From Siniperca chuatsi (taxonomy: Eukaryota > Chordata > Actinopteri > Centrarchiformes > Sinipercidae): DNA of 64,000 nucleotides. Positions 1-12,591 of this stretch are shown here, piece after piece. Below the pieces are notes generated by a model. It worked only from the letters and a program-made list of their open reading frames with translations, had not been told where the DNA came from and searched no databases. The stretch covers positions 19,162,888 to 19,226,887 of the forward strand of contig NC_058053.1 of the NCBI RefSeq assembly GCF_020085105.1, read 5' to 3'. The first letter of the stretch is position 1. Each line of letters starts with the position of its first letter. The position numbers and the translations under genes were made by a program.

Positions 1-2590
1 AAAACTTTTATTATTTCAGTTTATACTATGCTTACATTATGCATAATTCTAAATACATACATATGTGTTTAATAAAATTACCAGAATTGAATTGACACAC
101 AGCAAACCTGGGTCATGTTGTATTCAAGTATAGGAGTACTGGTTAGTAAATGAATGAATGGGAGTGGAGCCCGCATCTCATTTATGCCCTGGGGCCGCCT
201 AGCAGGTTAATCCGGCCATGGTTAGTTGGTTTAGGCTAAAAGCTTTATGATTTTAATTTATAACTGCAGCCTTCAGACAAATGTAGCAGAGTAAAAAGTA
301 AAATAGTTCCCTTTATAACAACAGTTTATGTTCATGCCATCACATCTGCCTTTAGAGAGAGGGGAAATACCACGTTCAACTGGAGGCCTCACACAGAGCA
401 TTTGATGCTGGGAATAAGGAGTCACCATCCTGTGGGTTGGGTGGGGGGAAGAGGAATAAGCCTTTACGGGAAAGAATATCTCCCAAGTGAGAGGACTGGC
501 GAAGAACATTACTCGAGTGTGTGGGTGAACATGAGGCATGTGTGCTAAAACTCAGACTTTACAAACATGCATGCGGGAATAGCATTTCGGTGATTCTTGC
601 ATTCCCGGCATTCCTTCCTGTGAGTTTCCAGTCAGCGTGAGGCTCACTGCTCCAGAGCTCTGACATCATGAGGGGGTTCCACTCTGCCTTCCACATTATG
701 CCTCCCGCTCTCTCACAATCCCACCCATATTTGGAAGTGAGAGGAAGGGAATCCCAGATGATGACTCAAAGGCTTCTGCTGCCAAGGGGAATTCTCTCCA
801 CATCTGTTTTCTGGTGTGTATATGTGTGCATGTCTATCAGTAATGTGTATCAATGTGTACATTACCCACTTGAGCTGAAGATGGAGTTTTCATCTGTAGG
901 GAATTCAAAATGGTAATGTGGCTTTAACAGCTGTGTGAAATAAAAGCCTATGTCTGTATCTATACAGAAAAAGTGGTACCCTGAGTGATGTTGCCTTTCT
1001 ATTTATAACCTGCGTCTCTTGGCAGCCATGACAGTTCAAAATGCACTGTGGTGAATATATATGCTCTTGAAATCAGCTCTTTTTACTCTATAAATCCTGA
1101 AGATAGATGATGAAGTGGGCAAAAACACTCCCTTGGTAATGCACAGCACATGATGGTGACATGACAGCTCGAGTCGATATGTAAGCTGTAACCAGTCACC
1201 CTGCATTGGACCACCGCAAATGAGGCCACAGAGATAGATCGGATCATGGGCTGTTCAATGTGCTCAGCAGAGTGTGACCAACCGTCTACAGCCTGCTGGC
1301 TGCAATAAACTCCTACCTTCACAGAGAAGTTTATTGGAATCATTTCTAACAAGAAATAGCAAGCCCAAAAGTGAATTACATAGGGAGAAGGAAGTAGAGC
1401 TTGAGGGCGAGATAGAAAGAACAGACATCACTTTAGTTGTGTTGAAATTCTCTTTGTTGGATGTATGATCGATGAGGATTTGGGTTTGAAAGAAAATAGA
1501 GGGGTCTCGGACTCGAAGCCATATCGGGGCCTAAATTTAGACACACTTTGTTCTCGTCTGCATGCTGGTGACAGAGGACTCGGCTCTCTAGGGTTGTCTG
1601 TGGTCCAGTGTATCAGAAAGGCTGCTGTTGTTCTCCCTGGCAGTCAGAAACACAGACGTTCCCTCAAGCAGGCCAAAAAGAAAGAAAGCTTTCATGGAAT
1701 ATTCTGTTTAGCTGCACAGACTGTTGTGTATGATACTCCCGGGACCCATAAAACAAGTAATTCACAGACAATATCTCACCCACACTCTCTTTGCCACAGA
1801 CTACAGCAACATAAATCTAACTGATTTGAAGGAGGAGTTGAGACAGTGTTCAAAGGGTTTAGAGCATGTGTTGCTCAAATCTGGGCAAATGAGCCAGCAA
1901 GGCAACATTATTTTTAAATGGACAAAAAAAGAAAAGAATGTGATAAAATACACACACACAAAAAAATGAAAATGCAGAAAAAGGTGACATGAAAATGAGC
2001 AGGTCTGAGAAACATGAAGCCACGAGTCATCCTGCATAAGCTCTAGTTTTCCTCTACATCATGCAGCTTCCCATAAGGACACTGTATGGCGATAGTTGAA
2101 AGCTCAGTCACCCAGCACACATCCCTCCCTTCCGCATTACCAAAACAAGCTAATTAAAAACCTGTTAATGGGCTGTGCTGTGGGTGTCTTTAAGTGAATG
2201 GGAAATCAACAGCTCAAAAAAGCTACATAAACATATCAGAAGGACCCCTGGACAGTGATGACACAGCTATAGTCATCTAATGAGGATGAAAACACACACA
2301 AGCATCCTACACATCCCCATTTGAGCAAGCAGTAAACAATGCAGAAGGAAAAAAAATAAAACCCAACTGACTCACTGAAAACCAACTGGGACACAAAGGG
2401 TCATATCCTGAGAGAGAGAGTGAAAGATGCCCTCCTCTTACTGAAGGACAGATGGATCCCCCAATCTGTTGTGTGCCAGTGTGCCAAAGGACAACTGGTC
2501 ACCTTTGGCTCTCTGTGAAGACCAAACCATATTTTAGAAAATATCAGCTAAGTCACTGGGAGGTAAACTGTGTCGGACAACCCCAAATGG
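1..2590. other. Intergenic DNA, no gene recognised
   Basis: I see no exon with recognisable protein similarity on either strand. The open frames here are short, overlap one another in different frames and are not flanked by paired splice sites in phase. The sequence is AT-rich with scattered A runs. It may hold distal control DNA of RNASEH2B or the tail of a neighbouring gene beyond the left edge. Confidence 0.5.
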
Positions 2591-2659
2591 TACCATGTAA
2601 TTATTATCAAAGCTCGTGAGCGACCTCTAGCGGCCATACGGAGAAACTGCACGCTGGCA

Positions 2660-2667
2660 TGACGTCA
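2660..2667. promoter_or_regulatory. CRE-like palindrome upstream of RNASEH2B
   Basis: A full TGACGTCA palindrome, the CREB/ATF consensus, lies in a short GC-richer stretch about 370 bases before the RNASEH2B start codon. The motif is seen directly; binding and use as a promoter element are inference. Confidence 0.4.
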
Positions 2668-3038
2668 CCGCGGAATGTTCCACTGCATTAAAAACAGGGC
2701 GAATTAAAAATCTACCAGGGTGTCTTTTTCTAGATTTTTTCGACGGCGGTATATTAATTTGGTTTTGAAAATGTGTTTAGTATTGCTTGTTTGAAAAAAA
2801 AAGCATAAGATGGGAATGAGATGACAGCGCAATAATAAACGTCTTGTTTTCCCCTGTGTGTCAAACGCAGGAAGTGCACAGACAGAGAGAGGCGCCTTTT
2901 CTGAGCTCATGTCGTCAGGCCAACATTAGCTATCACATCCAGTAGGCCGACACTGGTTTAAGCCCAAATAAGCATTCATTTTATATCAAAAGCAAACCAC
3001 GTCACCAGAAATTCACCCGTTAAGCTGAATTATACAAC

Positions 3039-6000
3039 ATGGCTACTAAAAAGAAGCGAACTCTTAATGTACAAAATGACAGTTGGGTTGTCATTGCCGC
3101 AGGTAGGTTAAATTGTGGGATAAGACATGCAGTTTGCGCTAACTAACGTTAGCTTGCTGTGTACGCAGTTAACTTTTGCAAAGATATTAGACCTTGATAA
3201 CTTTGTCATCACTCGCTTAATTAGTGGTAGAATTGTTAGCCATTATGCTAGCATGCCTCTAACTTTAGATACGTTACTGGAAATAACACATTATTACTAA
3301 GCTAGTCGTTAACTCCAACAAAGTTAAGTGCTTAACTTGCAAATTCGTTTTGAGAATTTCATGCAGCTTACAGTGAGCACTTCCCACAGAGCACACATTG
3401 ATGTTTTCTCAGAGATAAGTTATCGTGGACCTTACCTTTGTTTTGCTGTCCACAGACTCTGTCATGGACAGACACAAGCACGAGAGTGACCCAGCTTTTG
3501 TGCGACTAAGGAATCCATCTACAGGTCTATCTTTTTTATTATTATTCATCTAACTAGGGCTGCAAATAACAATTTAACTATCGCAACTGTCAGAAGATAG
3601 CGGGAAATGTCCATCTCCTGTTTCCAGAGCCCGAGGTGACATCTTCAGATTGCTTGTCAACAATGTAAACAATGCTGGATTTAATATATAATAAAATACT
3701 TAAACACATTTGTTGAACCTCAAGGAGACACAATGCATTTTAGTGAGTAACACTGAATGTAAACATAACTTTTTGTTTACAAGTAAGCTCCACGTGGCAC
3801 TGGAGATCAATAATGAAAACGATTGTTAGTTGCAGCCCTAACAACACTGTATTAACATTAAGTCAAAATATGATAAAAGTCAAATATGAGGATGTGTTTG
3901 AAATAAAAAAAAAACATCACATAAGAGACAAAGCCAAATAAACTTCAGAAGTGCCTGCATGTTGCCTTTGACTTTTCACAGGAGTCTAATTCTGTATCTG
4001 GGGAACTGCATTTGCAGCTGTGGTAGTGAAAATAACACAGTTCCTCATTTTTTTTATACTGCAGATGTGGCATCTCTGTATATGCTGAGTAGTGATGATG
4101 TACAGCTTTTTGAGGTCAAAGCATTTGAAGAAGATTTCCACTCCTGGTTTGTTGGCCAGACTGTGCAGAGAGGTTGGTCTCATTCCTCATTACAGTGTAA
4201 ACGCTGAAGGAATCATAATTACAAACACTACTACAAAGGTGGCTCACATTACCTTTAATCCCCATTAGAAGTATTTGTCAGGTGTAAAAGAGTTTTATAG
4301 CAGCTTGGGTCTACCAACAGAGCTCTAAAGAAGCCAATGTGTGCTGAAACCGCTGGTGCATTTGTCATAAAAACATGTCCAGAGGAGCAGTGTCCATATA
4401 TTGTGACAAAATACGGCAAGCACAGACAAACAACATAGAGAAAGAGGAACTGCTGATACAAATCTAAACTAACCATCGGGTCTGTGATTGACAAACAGGT
4501 TCATATAATATGCCCCATCTTTGTAACAGTGTTTGAAATGTTAATTAAATGATTTCTAAGTTGTTTGTTGTAAAGTTGATGATGCTAACTTTGTGCATTT
4601 AAATATTTAGAGATGCTGCACTTTTATTCTGTAATTTTAACGGTGGTCTTGGCTCAGAATTTGACCATGTGTTAATCAGGTGTTTGTGTCTTCACAGTTG
4701 TCTCTTTTTTTTTTAAACAGATGGGAGACTTCTCTTTGTAACACTAATGGATCCTCTTTATCTGATTTTGCCCTATTTGATTAAATCTGGCAGAGAGGTA
4801 AGAAACAGGAATCTGCGTTAATCTTACAGCTGTTGTTCCAGCGATGTTTTCATGCTGATCATTGTGGTGTAATGCAGTCATGTTCTGCCCCTCAACGACT
4901 CTGCGAGAGCAAAGGGTTTGATTCCCACTGGGGTCTGATTTATAGTTTATTTTCAAAACTTTAGATCTAACTTATTTTATATACTAACATTTCTAAATAT
5001 ACAGTTAATTAGATATATTTTGGGGCTACAGTGTGATAATTAATTCATCTCAATCAGCTTTGGGAGGGTGAAGAGTTAGTCATTTACATATTAATGTTGA
5101 TTTTGTTACTTTTCGTTTTTATTATTCCTTTGATGAAAGTGTGTAAGAGTTAACATTAGATTGTGATCCTTTGTTTATATTGTTATTCTGGATGTCACTC
5201 CTTCTAATATAGACTGACCGCACACTAATCTGTTTACCTCTTTCTTCATATCACCCCAATTCATTCTCTATTTTAAAAGAACAGTCCAAAATCTTGGGAT
5301 ATATTGTTTGCATGTTATCCAGGGCTAAATAAGATCAATAAATATATATCTATACCTCCAGTACTGGTGGGTATATCAAGTTATGGTCATTTATTTGTCA
5401 TTTTACAACACAGGGTTGCACAATGAAATGTAAGTTGTAGCACCTTCATGCGACACACATATTGAACATATACAAATATTTAAATTTAGAATAGAATAAA
5501 ATAATACAATACATATAGTTATTTACATACAGTATATACCTATACAAGTATACACCCATAAAGTAATAATTCTGTAGTGCATTTTTTGAATTTGCATCTG
5601 GGGGAATGTAAACAGCAGCAATAAGATAGTGTTGATAATATGGTTGGCATTTTAACATTAAACTTGACATCTGGGAAACATTGTCCATCAACTTTGACTA
5701 CATCCTTGATGTAAAAACAGAGTGTACTTAAATACGTAAGGTGGGGAAGTAGCAAGTTTAGTTATTATAAAGATATATAATATGTCTTCTTACAACTCCA
5801 AAGCTGTCTTAGTGTCATGTTGTATCTTTTTAATTTAGCACACATAGAGACAAATGTTCAGATGACACATTCTGGTTTATGTGTTGGAACTACTTCTTTA
5901 CCAACAACCACAGGGAGCAACATTTCAAAACGTCTTCAGAATAAGGTTGCATCGTTTTATTTCTTCTCAAAGCCAAATTGCCAGGTTGCTAATAGTTTTC

Positions 6001-7013
6001 ACCCTTTCACATAGTGTGTCTGGCTACACCTGCTGTAACTGGAGATGCGGTGCAGAAATGGCTCCAAGAACTAGATGTTCTCTTTCAAGAAGAGTCTAGT
6101 CTCATAAACAAGATACAACATGTATGTAGGACTCCTCTTGAAGGTGTTAAATTGATACTGGAGTGGATTTGATACCAAATGAGCTTATTTACTGTACTAG
6201 AATATTTGACTGGTCATAATATGGCCATCTCATCATATTAATTGACACTAAAACAGCAATATTGTGCCTCTAATATAACCATAGCAGTATATGGATGACT
6301 GTTTTTTTTTTTTTTTTTTTTTTAAATGTTATTTGCTGCTCAGGGGAAGTTCCAGCCTGTGGATCAAGTTGTTATGGATGAGGAATTCCCAGCTTGCTCA
6401 AGGCTGCTGAGCTGCACACGTTCCCTGGCCTCCCTGCACCACATTGCCGAGGAAAAAGGTGAAGTTTATTTTTAAAAGATAATATCACTCAGCTATTATG
6501 CTGATTGCATTGTTTTAAATGGTGTGTTATACTTCCAGAGGTGGGAAAACTGAAGTACCATCGATACAGTCAAGAGAAGACGATGAACTGGTTGAAGAAA
6601 AAGGTACTCTAAAGTACTCATCAGCATTATTTTATATGAAATTCAAACATCCAAAGTTATTTTTACTGCAATATAATACAAAAATATCAGGACAACTGTG
6701 TGTTCATGTGAAAATGCACAGTTGGTTTCAGACAGTGAAATTGCATACAGTTTTTTTTAACTTGTTGATGTAGGTGGAGAGGACAGTCATTGCGCTCAAA
6801 GCGAGAAATATCTCTGTAGGAGAAGGAGTGAAATCCTCAACATACGTCAGAGTGAAGTCAGAGTCAGACTACGATGAGGGTAAGTTACTTAAACTTCAGT
6901 CCTCTTCATTGTTTAAGACAAGTCCCATCTTATTAGTGTGTGAAACTCCAGTCTCACCTTCCTATGAAAAAACAACATTTTATGTGCTCATTTTGATGTT
7001 TTTGATCTACCTT

Positions 7014-7053
<40 letters not shown>

Positions 7054-8493
7054 GCAGATAGGATGTTGACCAATAGATGGCAGTAATATTGCATCGTTTA
7101 TATCTGTGGGTTGCAATCCTAAAACAACATTTCCCCAACTTCAAATTATATAAAACATGAAGTAGGATTATATTTCTAATTACTGGCACTGTCATTCTCT
7201 CATCTTTATGATACAGAGGACTACCTACGTTATGCCCATGGCCTGATATCAGAGTACATCAGTGAAGACCTGAGCAAAGCCCTCCTCAAACACTTGAAGT
7301 AAGTTCAGACATCCAACACTTGCAAGTTATGATCATTATTAGTGCTAAGGTACAGTGGTGATGCAGATTAAAGCTAGCGTAGGTAAGGTATTTCAGAAGC
7401 ATTTTTTTGTATATATGTTGAAATTCTCTTCACATTTAGACAGCAGTCGATACATCAAATGCTCTGGAAAAAAAACATCTGGTATCTGGCTGTTGCAGGC
7501 CTGTAATAAGCCTGCCCCTGCACTCTTTGCGCATGAAAATGTGTTTTGGGGGCAATGGAGGGAGCCCTGAAGGGAAGGGGTGGGATTTTCAGTTGGATAC
7601 TTTCAAACTCTAGCTGTCTCTTGCTAGTTTCTCTAACGTTACCTACCCTAGCATTAAGAATGCCTCTTATTCTACTCCACAGGTTACCAGAGCTCACAAG
7701 CCCAAAGGAGACAGAACCTCCTTCCAAAGTATGTTAGTGTCTCTCTTAGACCTGAGTGAAGTCTGTATGGCATATTCTCTTCTCTCTCTCTGCATGCTGT
7801 TGAATCCACCGTGCATGTTTGCTATAGTCCTCCACCTCACTCTAACATTGTTGCATTTGCATATTTTTGATCAAGTGTTGTGCTTGTGTGTTTTTAATTT
7901 GGGTTATAAGAACTTATATCGATAGCCAGTGTGACGTCATCCTAGCTCGTGTGTGTTTGTGTGGTTAAAAGGTTTGGTGCTCTCGGTCATGAAAAGCATT
8001 TCTTACTTCCTCGTTTGGCAGAAGCGGAAACTTTCAGACAAACCGGTGGAGGCTGGAGAGGACTACACTAAATTCAACAGTGCAGACTTTGTGCGGAAAG
8101 TGAGTGTATACAGAGCAGTCTGCCTGAATAGACCAAACAATTTTTGGATGAATCTGTGGCTTTAATCATTACCTGGAGTGATTGTTAGTGTAGCTCTTGT
8201 TTGTTGATCGCTTTCTTTAAGCTTTGTCTGTAGCGTATACACAAGGGTCAAAATGGCTTACCTTGTGAAAACGTGTTTTTTCCCAGCTTGAATAGAAGTT
8301 CATGATATGTAATGAATTCCCTGCTGTCTCTGTTCAAAGTCGTTGAGCTATCACATTAATCCCCCCCCCCTCCTCATTCCAGCCGCTCAAGAAGATGACT
8401 GCTGCTCAGAAAACTCTGGCTAAGGTAGACAAGACTGGCATGAAGACTATGTCATCCTTCTTCAGCCCCAAGGTCAAAGCAGAAAAGAAATGA
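3039..8493 (+). CDS. RNASEH2B: Ribonuclease H2 subunit B
   Basis: Non-catalytic subunit B of the nuclear RNase H2 heterotrimer, which removes ribonucleotides embedded in DNA and RNA:DNA hybrids. Eleven coding exons: 3039-3102, 3456-3524, 4065-4172, 4721-4797, 6344-6458, 6539-6603, 6774-6879, 7217-7298, 7683-7728, 8022-8099 and 8383-8493. All junctions are GT-AG, the phases agree, and the total is 306 residues (human about 312). Family blocks visible are HSWFVGQTVQ, GKFQPVDQVV, the helical segment RYAHGLISEYI, and the basic tail with MTAAQKTLAKVDKTGMK. The C-terminal MKTMSSFF (about residues 290-297) corresponds to the PCNA-interacting peptide of mammalian RNASEH2B. The start codon opens a lysine-rich N-terminus that differs from mammals. 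Introns carry T tracts and a hAT-like element. Complex membership is family knowledge; the exon chain is read from the sequence. Confidence 0.95.
3555..3840. mobile_element. Non-autonomous DNA element in RNASEH2B intron 2
   Basis: The unit opens with TAGGGCTGCAAATAACAA and closes with TTGTTAGTTGCAGCCCTA, near-perfect terminal inverted repeats. The interior resembles the abundant fish repeat containing CCAGAGCCCGAGGTGACATC. It encodes nothing. A related decayed copy lies at about 58226-58550. Assignment to a hAT-like MITE is from general knowledge of teleost repeats. Confidence 0.7.
7018..7050. repeat. Poly-T tract in RNASEH2B intron
   Basis: An uninterrupted run of just over 30 T between exons 7 and 8. 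A second T tract lies at 6302-6323 before exon 5, where it may serve as part of the polypyrimidine tract. Confidence 0.9.
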
Positions 8494-8532
8494 ATGTTGT
8501 ATAGTTTCTGGTTTTGTATGTGATGCATTTGT

Positions 8533-8538
8533 AATAAA
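8533..8538 (+). terminator. Poly(A) signal of RNASEH2B
   Basis: AATAAA 40 bases after the stop codon, in a T/A-rich 3' end; the likely polyadenylation signal of RNASEH2B. Confidence 0.6.
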
Positions 8539-8739
8539 GAAAAGAAAATGTATTTGATGTATGATTTTCATTTTAAAGGTGAGAGTGAGACATTGAGTGA
8601 CTCAGATGAGAATGAGAAGGGAAAGGAATAATGGCAAGTAATTTTGCATTATTAATTGTAACGTTACCATACTGTTTGTATTTTGCATGTATTTTGCAAG
8701 TATTAGCATGCTAAAATATGGCTTTAAGGGTCAGCTTAC

Positions 8740-9222
8740 CAGTGGTGGAATGTAACTAAGAAAATTACTCCAGTACCATACTTAAGTACAAATTTCCATT
8801 TTATACTTCTACTCCACTACATTTATTTGACTCCACTACATTTATTTGACAGCTAGTCACTAATTACTTTTCAGAACAAGATTTTACTCAATGATGATGA
8901 TGATGATGATACACTTATATAATATGATGCAGTACTATACTATTAATGTACCCAGTAGTATACAAAGTATCTAAAATTGGCTCCACATTGACGAACTACA
9001 ACATTAAAATGCTCTTTCATGTATTCGTTAGTGATAAAAACAGAATAATATACTATAAAAATATAACTCTGAAAGCCATTCCGCATAATGAGGACTTTTG
9101 ATATGTTAAGTAAAATTGCTGATAATACTACTATCGTACGTTTTAAAGTCAGGGCTTTTAGTATTTTTAGACTATGGTATTTCTTCCTTTATTTAAGTAA
9201 ACAGTCTTTCTTCCACCACTGC
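8740..9222. mobile_element. hAT-like non-autonomous element
   Basis: Bounded by inverted ends CAGTGGTGGAA and TTCCACCACTG. The eight bases before (cagcttac) and after (cagttttc) agree at six positions, as expected for a decayed 8-bp target duplication of hAT elements. The interior holds the motif ACTTAAGTAC and lines such as CTCCACTACATTTATTTGAC that are common in fish. A (GAT)n patch sits at about 8893-8910. No coding capacity. Confidence 0.7.
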
Positions 9223-9822
9223 AGTTTTCCCAAAATGACACAAAGACTTTTTTTAATCTTAACCCCAGTGGTACCTAAGCATGCAGATAGTTCAGGGTTT
9301 ATTTAATATTCAATGCCTGTGAACGCCACAAAATATATCCCCACTGTAAATAAAAATAAATCCATAAATATCAGCAGTGCTATATACCATCAAGGTTAAA
9401 TCAGGAAATGTGTTTTTCTTAATTTAGTAAACTGAGTCTTCCTGTTTAAGACCATTTTAACTTCGGCAGTGATAAGCAGAATAACTAGCTGGTTTTGAAC
9501 TATTCAACTCAGCCCTTGAGCCTGAACCTCAATCTAAAAAATGAAACCGGCACTGTACAGTACACCTACTCTGAAATGTGTTTACCTTTCAGCTTATTGC
9601 TGTGAAGGACATTGTTGCATTTTACCGTTGGCTTTGATACCTCGAAAGAATGCAGTCTCTCAGCAGTTCGTTACTACTCAACTTAAATTCCATACTCATC
9701 ACAATATTGAACATTTCTCTTATTTAATTCAGTTCAGAGCATGGTGTCTGTCCATACAAACTAGGCTGAGCTCTATGTCAGCAGTGTGGCAGTGGTTGGT
9801 GGTTTCAAATGTCTATCAAGCT

Positions 9823-12299
9823 TCACTGCTTTTTTAATTTGGGCTTGAAGCGCAGAGTCTGGAATGCACTCTCCACCACTTTGGGCAGATGGATTGGGTT
9901 CCTCTGCAGCCGCAGTCTGCTGCTTGTGGACCCACTCTGGTTTTTCTTCTTCGGGACGCTTTCATTGGCACAGTCATGAACCGCTTTCTGCTTGGAGTCA
10001 TCTGCGACCCGAGGAACCCGCAAGACCCAGTTAGAGTGGAGGTCATGTTCAGCAGAGCTGGAGGCCACTGTGGGAGATGAGAGCAGAGAGCGAGAATCTG
10101 AGTTGAGGCTGAAAGCTGTTATTTTGACACCAGTAGCTTTAACTCCCTTTAAGACGCTGAATGATTTTAACTAAGCAGCGACCGTTTGAATGAGATTAAG
10201 TAGCAGGTGTAGATAATCAGCTGGCCCAAAAAGAGCAGGGGCAATGTATAAATGAGTAGTTTACAAGTTATGTTCGGTTTACCCAATCCTTAATCACACT
10301 CAATCCTTACTTACCCCATCCAGCCAGTGCTGGAAGAAGAACAGACTTTTTTTCACAGCATAAAATAAGGCAAAATAAGTGATAACATCTGTGTGGGTGT
10401 ACTATGGATGTGTGTAGGGGCTTTAAGCACAGTACTTGAGTGAATGTCCATCTCTGACCTCAGAAGATCCTTGTTGCAATACAGCAAATACTGTTTTGTC
10501 TTGCATTTAAAATATTACTTAAGTGAAAGTACATAAGTATTATCTGCGAAATGTGCTTAAAGTATCCAAAGTAAAAGTACTCAATGCAGAATGACTCCTT
10601 TTTCTGGGTGTTATATTATTAAATCTTCGAGACATTAAGTAGTAGAAAATGGCTAGTAAAGTAAAGTGCTAGAACCTCAAATTTATATAATTAAGTAAGT
10701 CAGTTTTTGAGTAAATATATTTAAAAGGTCCAGTATGTAGGATTTAGTTGCATCTAGCGGTGAAACTGCAGTTTGCAACAATTTGCATAATGCTTGTCTC
10801 ACCCTGTCCTTCCAACCATGTAGGAGAAACTACGGTGACTGCGAAACTCGTGAAAAACACGAAAGGTCATATCTACAGCCAGTGATTGGTTTGTCCTTTC
10901 TGGGCTACCGTAGAAACATGGCGGTGCAACATGGCGGCCTCCGTGGAAGGGGACCCGCTCCTTATGTAGATAAAAACGGCTCATTCTAAGGTAACGAAAA
11001 CACAACGATTCTTATTTTAAAAGTGATTATACACTAATGAAAACATACTTATAAATATTATATTCCATTTCTACCAATAGCTCCTCCTAAATGTGACATA
11101 CTGGACCTTTAAGTTAGTTGGCACCCCTGAACAAAGCTAATCTCCAGTGGTGGTGGAAATATTCAGATCCATTACTTAAGTAAAAGTAAGTAAATATTAT
11201 CAGCAAAAGGTACACAAAGTATCAAAAGTAAAAGCACTCATGGCATTTGAGAGGCATATGAACTGCACCTGTCATTTGTATTTATCTGGTTATAATTAAT
11301 GCACTAACATGTTAGCAACATTTCAATGTTGTAGCTGGTCACGATGGAACTCATTTTAACTACTTTATATACTGTTGGGTTGTTTTATGTAAAGCAATAC
11401 ATCATATTTCTTCAAATCATCTTACATTTTGTACATGAAATATTACAGTACTTGAGTAAATCTGCTTAGTTGCTTTCCACCATTGTCTAACCTTAACCTA
11501 AACACAACAATCATACCTATAATTAGTAGTTAGGACTGGGACAATGGGACAATTGACCCCAGGGGATATTTACTCCATTGCTTAAAGTGACGCAGTGTTG
11601 AATAATCAAATTAAACCCCAGGCTCATCACAGTTAAAAAGAAGGATTTCAAATTCACCTATGAAGTCCACATCTGCGTGTCCATCATCCAGATACGGTTT
11701 CCGCGCAGGTTCGCTGTCGCAGCTGGCGATGACGGCATCAAAGAACTGCAAAGTGTCCTCCTCGTCGGGGACCGGTGGAGCAGAGGGTTTGGCTCTTGAT
11801 ATCTGTGGTTAATAAATGGGAGAACATTTGTCTTTGATATTGCCTACCATCCGTTCTGGGATAGATGATTTAAGCTTACCGGTTCTTCCTTTGTAGGCGG
11901 CGGCGGGGGTGCAGGCTTCTTCTTGGAAGACACTGTGGCCTTGGTGTCGTTACTTTTCAAGTCACTCACACTCTTTGTGTATTGCCGTCTCAAAGCCACA
12001 AGTGCCTCCAGGTACTCCAGGCAGTTCTGATTTTGAGAATAGAGCCATATCCTGTCCTCTTGTCTCTGATAATAGTACAACGTCGACTCGATGCTCACTG
12101 TACTTTTGCTCCGTTTCAAAGTTGAGCCCGCGGCTGCCTGAGTTTTCTCTCCCACCACGAGCATGGAGGTGCTGCGGACCAGCCTGACGGTGCAGGCATT
12201 GTGGTAGTCCTGCTTGGACCGAAACCCACCACCATCACCATCCTGCCCTCTGTGTCCGTGATGGTTGGGGCGGAACGCATTATTAATCTTCCTGAACAT
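9823..12299 (-). CDS. C13orf42: C13orf42 orthologue, uncharacterised protein
   Basis: Three coding exons on the minus strand: 12299-11880, 11802-11658 and 10067-9823, with GT-AG junctions and matching phases, giving 269 residues. The N-terminus is MFRKINNAFRPNHHGH. Residues 61-108 are basic and serine-rich, then carry YYYQRQEDRIWLYSQNQN. A polyproline stretch (KKPAPPPPP, about 127-135) follows. Exon 2 is acidic (PDEEDTLQFFDAVIASCD), and the last exon ends in basic helices (VVESAFQTLRFKPKLKKQ). No catalytic motif, signal peptide or membrane segment is seen. I assign it to C13orf42 from the MF(R/K)KI start, gene structure and position beside RNASEH2B, as in human 13q14; an alignment would settle this. 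Function is unknown. An X-box about 280 bases upstream hints at RFX control. Confidence 0.75.
10724..11112. mobile_element. MITE with GGTCCAGTATGT ends
   Basis: Inverted ends AAAGGTCCAGTATGT and ACATACTGGACCTTT bound a 0.39-kb non-coding unit. The interior includes the fish repeat block GAAACATGGCGGTGCAACAT and the run GTAACGAAAACACAACGATT. TTAA occurs at or next to both ends, compatible with a TTAA target site. It lies in C13orf42 intron 2, between other repeats. High copy number in percomorphs is my recollection. Confidence 0.7.
11145..11485. mobile_element. hAT-like element with GTGGTGGAAA ends
   Basis: Starts CAGTGGTGGTGGAAATATTC and ends GCTTTCCACCATTG, with ACTTAAGTAAAAGT near one end and AGTACTTGAGTAAA near the other. 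This is the family also seen at 8740-9222. The stretch 10500-10720, before the inserted MITE, carries the related AAGTGAAAGTACATAAGTA and AAAGTAAAAGTACTCA motifs. Non-coding. Confidence 0.55.
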
Positions 12300-12578
12300 T
12301 CCTCTAAATGGAGTCTTTCAGGGTTGCAGACTTGTCCTTAGATTTCTTAGTGTTTGTGAAGTATCTATCCATATTCGTCTCTTCAGGCCAGACAATATTT
12401 CAGTAAACAAACAAACAAACAAAAATGCCTGTAAACCTGACTGGAGCTGCTCACTGTGGCCAGTCGCTGTCCAGGGTGCTGAAGTTGCCCAACAGCTGCT
12501 CTATTGTGGCACAAAAGCAAAAGCAGATCTGAGTCTCTCGTCTAACCTGATCTCAACATGTCTTTAATGTTATCGGAT

Positions 12579-12591
12579 GTTGCTCAGCAAC
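12579..12591. promoter_or_regulatory. RFX X-box-like site upstream of C13orf42
   Basis: GTTGCTCAGCAAC is a perfect inverted repeat with one central base, matching the RFX-factor X-box form (GTTGCN-RGCAAC). It lies about 280 bases upstream of the C13orf42 start codon, where a promoter is expected. RFX binding is inferred, not shown. Confidence 0.5.
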
